Source: Opitutaceae bacterium
GTDB lineage: Bacteria; Verrucomicrobiota; Verrucomicrobiia; Opitutales; Opitutaceae
Reading direction: 5' to 3'
Length of the DNA: 5,440 nucleotides
Assembly (NCBI GenBank): GCA_016763045.1
Contig: JAESUN010000440.1
Span: 1 to 5,440 of the forward strand
The position numbers and the translations under genes are program-made. Under the pieces are notes generated by a model. The model did not search any database. It saw nothing but the letters and a program-made list of their open reading frames with translations, and was not told the origin of the DNA. Shown in pieces: positions 1 through 5,440 of this stretch (the stretch's first letter is position 1; every line of letters starts with the position of its first letter).

Positions 1-1
1 G

Positions 2-658
<657 letters not shown>

Positions 659-682
659 AAGGGTAACATAAAGAACTGAGAT

Positions 683-1087
683 ATGTCTCTTCACCTTGAA
701 ATCGTAACCCCGGAAGATCGTGTTTATGACAGCGCGATTGATTCCGTTGTGATTCCTGCCGCAACCGGAGAAATGGGAATTCTCCCCGGACATATTCCTG
801 TGGTGGCTCAGCTAGAAGCGGGTGAACTACAAGTTTCGAACAACGGGAAAACAGAATCACTTATTGTCGGTCGTGGTTTTGCCCGCGTTGAAGGAGATGT
901 TGTCTCCATCTTAGCAGAATCTGCTATCCACGAAGAACACATCGACGAGAAAGCCGTCGAAGAAGCAGTCGCCCGCGCAGAAAAAGCGTTAGCTGAAGCA
1001 CCTTCGGATCACGGCGAAGTCGAAAGACTTGAAGGTATCCTACGCTTTGCAACAGCTCAATTGACGATAAGGCGACGGAAACGTTAG
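683..1087 (+). CDS. atpC: F-type ATP synthase epsilon subunit
   Basis: Epsilon subunit of the F1 central stalk, which couples rotation to catalysis and can inhibit ATP hydrolysis. At 134 residues it has the normal bacterial length. The N-terminal beta-sandwich (about residues 1-85) carries the family's diagnostic stretch around IPAATGEMGILPGHIPVV (residues 24-41) followed by a G-rich strand (VGRGFARVEGD). The C-terminal region (about 88-134) is charged and helical, as expected for the inhibitory helical hairpin, and ends in a basic RRRKR tail. The ATG at 683 is the only start that gives the canonical MSLHLEIVTPE opening. No convincing Shine-Dalgarno site precedes it, so it may depend on translation from atpD, 24 nt upstream. 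It is the last gene of the operon, and a strong terminator begins 24 nt after its stop. Confidence 0.97.
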   Translation: MSLHLEIVTPEDRVYDSAIDSVVIPAATGEMGILPGHIPVVAQLEAGELQVSNNGKTESLIVGRGFARVEGDVVSILAESAIHEEHIDEKAVEEAVARAEKALAEAPSDHGEVERLEGILRFATAQLTIRRRKR

Positions 1088-1111
1088 AACGTTACTTCAG
1101 TTTATTTTTTC

Positions 1112-1148
1112 AAGAGCGATGTTCGGAAACATCGCTCTTTTGCTTTTT
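1112..1148 (+). terminator. Rho-independent terminator of the atp operon
   Basis: A perfect 12-bp stem (AAGAGCGATGTT at 1112-1123 pairing with AACATCGCTCTT at 1128-1139) closes a CGGA tetraloop. The T-rich tract TTTTGCTTTTT (1138-1148) follows, its first two bases belonging to the stem. The position just after atpC and the lack of an A-rich 5' flank make it a + strand terminator that ends ATP synthase transcription and insulates the next gene. Confidence 0.93.
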
Positions 1149-1248
1149 GAGCAGGAAGCATGGTCGTTGTCGTCTTTTTTCACTGCTTGCCACGAAATTG
1201 ATCTTTTGCCAGACTTCATTCGAATACTAAAAGGATCTCTCTCCATTG

Positions 1249-3099
1249 ATGGATCCCTCAACGTCTGCCCATATTGTTATGATCACACGACAAATCGGTA
1301 AAATACTTCGAGGAAAAGCCACTCCTTTTCAGCTTATTTCGGCCAGTATCCTAGCCGGGATGATTGGATTTATCCCGGATTTAACAACCGCCCCTGGCCT
1401 TTTTCTCTTTTGGCTCTTTCTCCTGGTTATTCTAAATGCGAATCTCTTGATCGCTGCCGTGGTGGGGTCTCTGGCCAAGCTTCTCTCACTCCTTTTGATG
1501 CCTGTATCCTTCTCCGTGGGACAACTCTTGCTCGATGGACCGACCGAAAGCCTCTTTAAAACACTTGTCAATGCACCGGTCATTGCCTTCTTCGGCCTCG
1601 ATTATTACGCTGTAACGGGTGGCCAAGTCATCGCCCTTATTTTAGGTGTTATTATCGGATTTATTTTGATCCGACTAGTCACAGTCTTTAGACAAAAAAT
1701 GGCCGAAAGGGAGAAAGACCCTGATAAAGTACACCACTGGACAAAACATCGCTGGTTTAAAATCGCACTCTTCTTCTTTGTCGGTGGAAATAAAGGGGAA
1801 AAAACATACGACGAACTTTTGGCAAAACGTGTAGGTAATCCCATTCGTTTACTTGGGCTCGTCTTGGTTGTCGTCACGATTTGTTTTCTCAGCATCACCG
1901 CTTTGTTTTTCCAGGGACCTCTCGTGACCTCCGCTATCCGATCCGGGTTGGAAGAAGCTAACGGAGCAACAGTTGACCTTGGATCCGCTGATCTGAATCT
2001 AAAGAAAGGTCGCCTGGTTCTAACTGATCTCGCTCTGGCGGATCCAAATGCTCTAGAAACAGATCTTTTTCGAACTGCGCTTATTGAAGCAGATATCAGT
2101 ACCGCCAATCTCCTCAGGAAACGAATGGTCCTAGATCAACTCACTATACACAATGCATCTAACGGAGAATCTCGAAAAATTCCGGGGCAATTAACCCGAC
2201 CACTACCCAAAGACCAAAAGTCCGACTCCGAAAACGGAGAAGAATCAATCGACGATATACTGGAAAACGCAAAGGTATGGAAAGAGCGTCTTTCCCAATT
2301 ACGCCACTGGCTGGAGACTCTTTCACAGTCTGATGAAGAGGATAAATCCGACGGTTCATCCGGACCCAGCTATCAGGAACAACTTGAGGAACGGATTCGC
2401 CTGCTCGGATACGCAAAAGTGCGCGCCAAACATCTTATCACAAAGACACCCACTGCTTTGATTAAAAGCCTCACAGCTGCAGGTATTACTAGCACTCGTT
2501 TAGAAGGTGAAACCTTCACCCTTGATGGAAAAAATATTTCCACTCATCCACGTCTCAATTCAGAAGCACCTGAAATCTCCATTCTGTCCGACTCTGGTAT
2601 TCTAGCAGCTAGTTTACGTTTTGGGTTCAGTCCACAACAGTCCGATAACCACATCCAGCTCACCTATAAAAACCAGTCGCTAGATGCTCTGGCACAACAA
2701 TTGAAAAAGGATGGAAAAAGCTTACCCTTCAAGGGAGGAACCGTGGATATTTTCATCGATGGGACTCTGAGTAGCACCGACTCCAATCTTCCTGTCACAT
2801 TGACTCTGCACAATACCACTTTTTCTCTTGGAGGTCGTGACACTAAAATTGCCGAACTCGCGATCCCTGTCACCATTCATGGCCCGATCGATAACCCCTC
2901 TATCAAAGTCGATTCCAGTCAGTTCAAAAACCTTTTCCTCTCGGCCGGGAAAGCAGAACTAAGCAATCGATTGAGCGACGAATTGCAAAAGCAACTAGGT
3001 GGAGAAAGTAAAGAAGGCCAAGACGGAAAAGATGCTGTTAGCAATCTTCTTGGAGGGTTCCTGAAGAAAAAAGCCCCTGAAGAACCTAAGAAAGAATAA
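1249..3099 (+). CDS. Multi-pass membrane protein with AsmA-like C-terminal region (TIGR03546 + TIGR03545-like fusion)
   Basis: Function is not established; an envelope or outer-membrane assembly or lipid-transport role is inferred. From the ATG at 1249 the product has 616 residues. Residues ~25-150 are very hydrophobic, with about four membrane segments (near 28-45, 50-72, 74-95 and 127-148), and resemble TIGR03546, related in style to DUF2062. After a basic loop (~150-195), a further transmembrane helix (~201-223, LLGLVLVVVTICFLSITALFF) anchors a long soluble part. That part has AsmA/TIGR03545 character: GATVDLGSADLNLKKGRL (~240-257), LDQLTIHNA, an acidic, probably coiled-coil linker (~325-400), and a closing beta-rich repeat with HGPIDNPSIKVDSS (~545-558). 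The end is charged and low-complexity (KKKAPEEPKKE). A TTG at 1246 just precedes the ATG; AAAGGAT at 1230-1236 is a plausible ribosome site, and ATG 1279 is an alternative start. The gene appears to be transcribed alone. Family names are from memory of sequence style. Confidence 0.8.
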   Translation: MDPSTSAHIVMITRQIGKILRGKATPFQLISASILAGMIGFIPDLTTAPGLFLFWLFLLVILNANLLIAAVVGSLAKLLSLLLMPVSFSVGQLLLDGPTESLFKTLVNAPVIAFFGLDYYAVTGGQVIALILGVIIGFILIRLVTVFRQKMAEREKDPDKVHHWTKHRWFKIALFFFVGGNKGEKTYDELLAKRVGNPIRLLGLVLVVVTICFLSITALFFQGPLVTSAIRSGLEEANGATVDLGSADLNLKKGRLVLTDLALADPNALETDLFRTALIEADISTANLLRKRMVLDQLTIHNASNGESRKIPGQLTRPLPKDQKSDSENGEESIDDILENAKVWKERLSQLRHWLETLSQSDEEDKSDGSSGPSYQEQLEERIRLLGYAKVRAKHLITKTPTALIKSLTAAGITSTRLEGETFTLDGKNISTHPRLNSEAPEISILSDSGILAASLRFGFSPQQSDNHIQLTYKNQSLDALAQQLKKDGKSLPFKGGTVDIFIDGTLSSTDSNLPVTLTLHNTTFSLGGRDTKIAELAIPVTIHGPIDNPSIKVDSSQFKNLFLSAGKAELSNRLSDELQKQLGGESKEGQDGKDAVSNLLGGFLKKKAPEEPKKE

Positions 3100-3133
3100 C
3101 CTCTCGAGAGAAATTAATCCTCCCCATCGGAAA

Positions 3134-3156
3134 CTGCTCGACCTCCGGGCAGGTTT
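3134..3156 (+). terminator. Weak candidate terminator hairpin after the AsmA-like gene
   Basis: CTGCTCG (3134-3140) can pair with CGGGCAG (3146-3152), with one G-T wobble, around a 5-nt ACCTC loop. Only three T bases (GTTTG) follow, so termination would be weak. It lies between the stop of the AsmA-like gene (3099) and the tRNA (3188). The tRNA promoter must also lie in this stretch, or the tRNA is read through from upstream; I could not pick out a convincing -35/-10 pair. Confidence 0.25.
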
Positions 3157-3187
3157 GCGCATGGATCTTTCCTTCAAGCTTATCATT

Positions 3188-3264
<77 letters not shown>

Positions 3265-3273
3265 TTTTTAAGC

Positions 3274-3363
3274 ATGAAAAAGGGGAGAATTGAGGGGCTC
3301 GCATTGGGATTGATCCTCGCTTCAAGCCCGAGCCAAATCCTCAATATTCTTTTTCCTTTATGA
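3274..3363 (+). CDS. Possible 29-residue hydrophobic mini-ORF (doubtful)
   Basis: Between the tRNA and the DUF3127 gene an ATG at 3274 opens a 29-codon frame ending in TGA at 3361-3363. The peptide begins MKKGRIEG and continues with a hydrophobic core (LALGLILASS), resembling a truncated signal peptide or a small membrane peptide. No Shine-Dalgarno sequence precedes it. The same bases form a hairpin and contain a copy of the tRNA T-arm, which explains the sequence better as RNA or tRNA-derived DNA. Listed for completeness only. Confidence 0.12.
   Translation: MKKGRIEGLALGLILASSPSQILNILFPL
3289..3354 (+). terminator. Long imperfect hairpin with T-run, candidate tRNA terminator
   Basis: ATTGAGG (3289-3295) pairs with CCTCAAT (3339-3345), and directly inside it GGCTCG (3296-3301) pairs with CGAGCC (3329-3334), with a 4-nt AAAT bulge on the 3' side. 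A 27-nt apical region contains further self-complementarity (GGAT/ATCC). Five T bases follow at 3350-3354 and three more at 3357-3359. It begins 25 nt past the tRNA CCA, so it could end the tRNA transcript. The large loop is unusual for a simple terminator; a small structured RNA or a tRNA remnant is the alternative. Confidence 0.45.
3310..3332 (+). repeat. Diverged copy of the tRNA T-arm
   Basis: Bases 3310-3332 match the variable-loop/T-arm part of the tRNA at 3231-3253 at 20 of 23 positions without gaps, exactly 79 nt further on. Shared blocks are TCCTCG, TTCAAG and CCGAG. The preceding 16 bases start with GGGG in both copies but are otherwise unlike, and there is no acceptor stem. One of the five T-stem pairs is lost (C opposite C), so it is not a working tRNA. 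It is most simply a decayed partial tandem duplication of the tRNA. Confidence 0.55.
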
Positions 3364-3387
3364 TTTACCCAATTTAAGGGTTTACCC
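3359..3387 (+). promoter_or_regulatory. Candidate -10 box and repeated TTTACCC motif upstream of the DUF3127 gene
   Basis: TATGAT at 3359-3364 is a good -10 match, but no clear -35 lies 16-18 nt upstream. TTTACCC overlaps its end (3364-3370) and recurs 17 nt later (3381-3387). The second copy is part of GGGTTTACCC (3378-3387), and ACCC/GGGT also flank an AT-rich heptamer (3367-3381). The spacing would suit a regulator binding just downstream of the start of transcription. This is inferred from pattern alone. Confidence 0.3.
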
Positions 3388-3417
3388 TCTAGCAGAAGCT
3401 CTTTCATATTTCCGCAT

Positions 3418-3789
3418 ATGGAATCACGACCAGGCAATTTCGAACTCGAAGGGAAAGTTAAACTTATTGAAGATCTCCGCACTTTTGACAGCGGCTTTAC
3501 CAAGAGAGAATTTGTTATCACGACGGATGAACGTTTTCCACAAGACATCAAATTTGAAGTTATCAAAGATAAGTGCGCTCTTTTAGATGACCTTAAGCCC
3601 GGAGATACCACAAAAGTGAGTTTCAATATTCGAGGTAACGAGTTTAAAGAACGTTATTACGTGAATCTTCAGGCTTGGAAACTGGAGAAAAAAGAGGGTG
3701 CGTCGAATTCGGAAGAAGGCTTCGGAGAAGCACCTCCTCAAGTCGTTGAAGACGGGAATCTCGATGATATGGAAGACGCCCCTTTTTAA
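3418..3789 (+). CDS. DUF3127 family protein, OB-fold-like, with SSB-like acidic C-terminal tip
   Basis: A 123-residue soluble protein resembling the DUF3127 family, small OB-fold-like proteins common in Bacteroidota and found in some Verrucomicrobiota. The biochemical role is unknown; single-strand nucleic-acid binding is a reasonable inference. Residues ~8-92 form the domain: FELEGKVKLIEDLRTF, KREFVITTDERFPQDIKFEV, then the diagnostic GDTTKVSFNIRGNEFKERYYVNLQAWKLEK. A disordered, Glu/Asp-rich tail (~93-123) ends in DDMEDAPF, like the acidic tip by which SSB recruits repair and replication proteins. The ATG at 3418 fits the family N-terminus; no Shine-Dalgarno site is visible. It is a single-gene unit downstream of the tRNA and converges on the epimerase gene with a 22-nt gap. 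Confidence 0.8.
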   Translation: MESRPGNFELEGKVKLIEDLRTFDSGFTKREFVITTDERFPQDIKFEVIKDKCALLDDLKPGDTTKVSFNIRGNEFKERYYVNLQAWKLEKKEGASNSEEGFGEAPPQVVEDGNLDDMEDAPF

Positions 3790-3797
3790 GGAGCGTC
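3775..3797. terminator. Small hairpin between convergent genes, possible weak bidirectional terminator
   Basis: GACGC (3775-3779) pairs with GCGTC (3793-3797), and CCTT (3781-3784) with AAGG (3788-3791), separated by one C-A mismatch, around a TTT loop. It overlaps the DUF3127 stop codon and lies just past the end of the opposing epimerase gene. Neither side has a proper T-run, so efficient termination is doubtful. Confidence 0.3.
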
Positions 3798-3811
3798 CTT
3801 CAGCAATTCAT

Positions 3812-4987
3812 CTATTCTTTATTTTGCCCGAGCTTCACTAGCTCGAGAGCACAGAGATACAATCCTCTGGGGACATGAAAACATCCCTTCCATTTCCCTC
3901 CTTTAAGGGAAAGAAGAGGCGTTCCTTGGCGGTTTAAATACCCAAGCCATTCTCCATTCTCAGGATCTGGAAATCTTGCCCAAGTGTACTCATGTACCTT
4001 GGTGAACCATTTCTGACACTCTTCATTTCCTGTCAGACGATAAGCCTTAAGTAGGGCAACCAACGCTTCCAAATGTACCCACCATAACTTTTGGTCCCAT
4101 TCCAGCTGCTGGGGTGGAGATCCCTTTATATCCTTAAAATAGTAGATCCCGCCAAATTCCTTGTCCCAACCAAACTCGAGAAGGTTTAGAATAACCGTCA
4201 CACACCGCTGGATAAGCTTCTCGTTCCCTTGGCGCTCCGCTATATCCAAGAGAAACCACATTGCCTCAATTCCATGGCCAGGCATCACCACACGCCCTTC
4301 AAACGAATCAACAAAAGAGCCATCTGGCGCAACATTCTCTCTCAAAAGCCCCGTCTCAGAGTCATAGTTTAGCTCAAAAATTTCTCTGACACAATTATCC
4401 AGAGACATTTGCAGTGTCTTTTCATCCAACATCCATTCCAGCTCTAGAGTCAAATTTGCCAAAATCATCGGAAGAGCCATCCCCACCATAGGACGTGTTC
4501 CCGCAATGACCTTATTGTATTTCCCCTTGGGGTTTTCTTTCCTCCTCAGGACATTTTCGTAGGCCTCCAAAGCAATCTTCTTGGCTTCTTCATCTCCCGA
4601 AGCAAGAGCGTATTGGCTGAACCCCATTGCAGCAAAACAATCCGAGAAAATATTGTAGGGCTGTATCAGTGGTGCGCCTTCTCTGGTTAACGAGAAATAC
4701 CAGTCTCCATTGTCATCTCTCCCATATTGGCGCAAAAAGTTCATTCCGCCTGCCGCAATATCGAGCCAGCGATCCTTTTTTTCCAGATTTAGAAAAAAAG
4801 TGGAGAACATCCAAACTTGTCGTGCCTGCAACCAAATGAATTTATCCGTATCATAAACACTTCCTTTTTGGTCCAGACACGTAAAATACCCTCCTTTTTC
4901 ATCATCAATGGAGTATTTCTCCCAAAAAGGGATAACATCCTCCAACAGGGCTGTTCTATATTGATTCTCTAGCTGATCAAATTTCAT
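3812..4987 (-). CDS. N-acylglucosamine 2-epimerase (AGE) family protein
   Basis: A 391-residue cytosolic (alpha/alpha)6-barrel enzyme, full length for the family. AGE proteins interconvert N-acetylglucosamine and N-acetylmannosamine, a step in sialic-acid and amino-sugar metabolism. Visible motifs: an Arg in [11 protein letters not shown] (R56), [20 protein letters not shown] (H238, E241), [12 protein letters not shown] (H305, E308) and [12 protein letters not shown] (H371). H238 and H371 fall almost exactly where catalytic H239 and H372 lie in the cyanobacterial AGE. The extra histidine near residue 180 used by cellobiose 2-epimerases and YihS-type isomerases is absent ([15 protein letters not shown]), which favours true AGE activity. 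The start at 4987 has AAGG (4995-4992) only 4 nt upstream. It follows moeA by 29 nt, so the two are probably co-transcribed. No kinase, lyase or sialic-acid transporter is in view, so the physiological substrate is uncertain. Confidence 0.9.
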   Translation of the reverse strand: MKFDQLENQYRTALLEDVIPFWEKYSIDDEKGGYFTCLDQKGSVYDTDKFIWLQARQVWMFSTFFLNLEKKDRWLDIAAGGMNFLRQYGRDDNGDWYFSLTREGAPLIQPYNIFSDCFAAMGFSQYALASGDEEAKKIALEAYENVLRRKENPKGKYNKVIAGTRPMVGMALPMILANLTLELEWMLDEKTLQMSLDNCVREIFELNYDSETGLLRENVAPDGSFVDSFEGRVVMPGHGIEAMWFLLDIAERQGNEKLIQRCVTVILNLLEFGWDKEFGGIYYFKDIKGSPPQQLEWDQKLWWVHLEALVALLKAYRLTGNEECQKWFTKVHEYTWARFPDPENGEWLGYLNRQGTPLLSLKGGKWKGCFHVPRGLYLCALELVKLGQNKE

Positions 4988-5016
4988 AAGACCTTATAAA
5001 ATGATAGGGATAATTG

Positions 5017-5440
5017 TTACCAAGGATAGAAATCCGCCAGGTAGCCTTCTGGAAATTCCTCCTGATCGATTGGTAATTCTAAAAATCCGTCCGTTTCGAC
5101 CAATGAGGCAAAATCACCCGATGTATTAAACTGGACTGGATTCACCCATAACCCGTTTTCTTCCGTCTTCAGGTTCTTCCCAGGTAAAAAATAGGTGAGC
5201 GGTGGCTTAAACGTAACAGCTTGTGTAAGTGCTGCTTTTCTCTTTTGAGCTGCCGGGGCACCCGATAGTTTCGCTAACGCCGGTAAGACATAACGATACA
5301 AACAAACGTAGGAAGAGACCGGATTTCCCGGTAGGGCAAAAACGGGAACCGTTATTTTTTCACCCATTTGGAAAAAATCACCATCCCTCTCATAGGTCCC
5401 ATACCACATCGGCTTACCCGGACGTTGGCTAACCCCATGA
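5017..5440 (-). CDS. moeA: Molybdopterin molybdenumtransferase MoeA, C-terminal part (5' end outside window)
   Basis: MoeA inserts molybdate into adenylylated molybdopterin, the last common step of molybdenum cofactor synthesis in the cytoplasm. About 140 residues are visible, against roughly 400 in the full protein. The frame stays open through base 5440, upstream of the Met at 5409: RPGKPMWYG precedes and spans that Met and matches the family's conserved PGKP-(x)2-(F/Y)G, so the Met is internal. Next comes the hallmark FALPGNPVSSYVCLYRYVLP of the molybdopterin-binding domain, then a variable beta-rich domain IV ending in NTSGDFASLVETDGFLELP and the C-terminus DFYPW. The TAA stop lies 29 nt before the epimerase start with no terminator between, suggesting one transcript. 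Other moa/mog genes are not in the window. Confidence 0.95.
   Translation of the reverse strand, partial: HGVSQRPGKPMWYGTYERDGDFFQMGEKITVPVFALPGNPVSSYVCLYRYVLPALAKLSGAPAAQKRKAALTQAVTFKPPLTYFLPGKNLKTEENGLWVNPVQFNTSGDFASLVETDGFLELPIDQEEFPEGYLADFYPW

Noticed and set aside
1187..1230. Promoter for the AsmA-like gene using TTGCCA (1187-1192 or 1206-1211)
   Set aside because: No acceptable -10 lies 16-18 nt downstream of either; the only candidate, TACTAA at 1225-1230, gives a 13-nt spacer from the second TTGCCA.
1119..1301. 60-codon + strand frame starting in the atp terminator
   Set aside because: Its start codon lies inside the terminator stem, it overlaps the next gene's start in another frame, and no ribosome site is visible.
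1605..2108. 167-codon open frame on the - strand inside the AsmA-like gene
   Set aside because: It lies antisense to a convincing membrane-protein gene, is rich in Arg/Ser/Lys with no recognisable domain, and looks like a shadow frame.
3101..3110. Perfect palindrome CTCTCGAGAG after the AsmA-like gene
   Set aside because: It has no loop and no following T-run, so it is not a terminator; 10-bp palindromes of this kind occur by chance.
3829..3845. CGAGCT/AGCTCG hairpin at the 3' end of the epimerase gene
   Set aside because: It lies within the last codons of the gene without a T-run; it is better explained by coding sequence.

Overview
The window comes from a Gram-negative-type bacterial chromosome. 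The ATP synthase subunit sequences, the outer-membrane-associated AsmA-like protein, the DUF3127 protein, the near absence of strong Shine-Dalgarno sites and the moderate GC content together suggest a member of the Verrucomicrobiota/PVC group, perhaps an aquatic Opitutae relative. This assignment is inferred from protein character and was not tested by phylogeny.

Left part (1-1148, + strand): the 3' end of an F-type ATP synthase operon. The C-terminal half of atpD (beta) is followed after 24 nt by complete atpC (epsilon), and the operon closes with a strong intrinsic terminator. The first ~120 bases of the atpD fragment are much richer in GC than the rest of the gene.

Middle (1249-3099, + strand): one long gene for a membrane protein. 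A multi-pass N-terminal region resembling TIGR03546 (DUF2062-like) is joined in one frame to an AsmA-like region resembling TIGR03545. These two families are, as I recall, usually separate neighbouring genes. It probably acts in envelope biogenesis.

Region 3100-3417 has no protein gene of note. It holds a tRNA with a CAT anticodon, most like tRNA-Ile2 (lysidine-modified, reads AUA). Beyond it lies a foldable segment that carries a diverged copy of the tRNA T-arm and ends in a T-run, then a short leader with a TATGAT -10-like box and a repeated TTTACCC motif. The leader precedes a small DUF3127 (OB-fold-like) gene at 3418-3789, whose product ends in an SSB-like acidic tip, DDMEDAPF.

Right part (3812-5440, - strand): a two-gene unit reading leftwards and convergent with the DUF3127 gene. 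The 3' end of moeA (molybdenum cofactor synthesis) is followed after 29 nt by a complete gene of the N-acylglucosamine 2-epimerase family. The two functions have no obvious biochemical link.

Apart from the ATP synthase pair, the window is a series of short, unrelated housekeeping or accessory units. There is no mobile element, CRISPR array or recognisable defence system. The items most worth a second look are the fused AsmA-like protein, the DUF3127 protein with its SSB-like tail, and the T-arm copy beside the tRNA.
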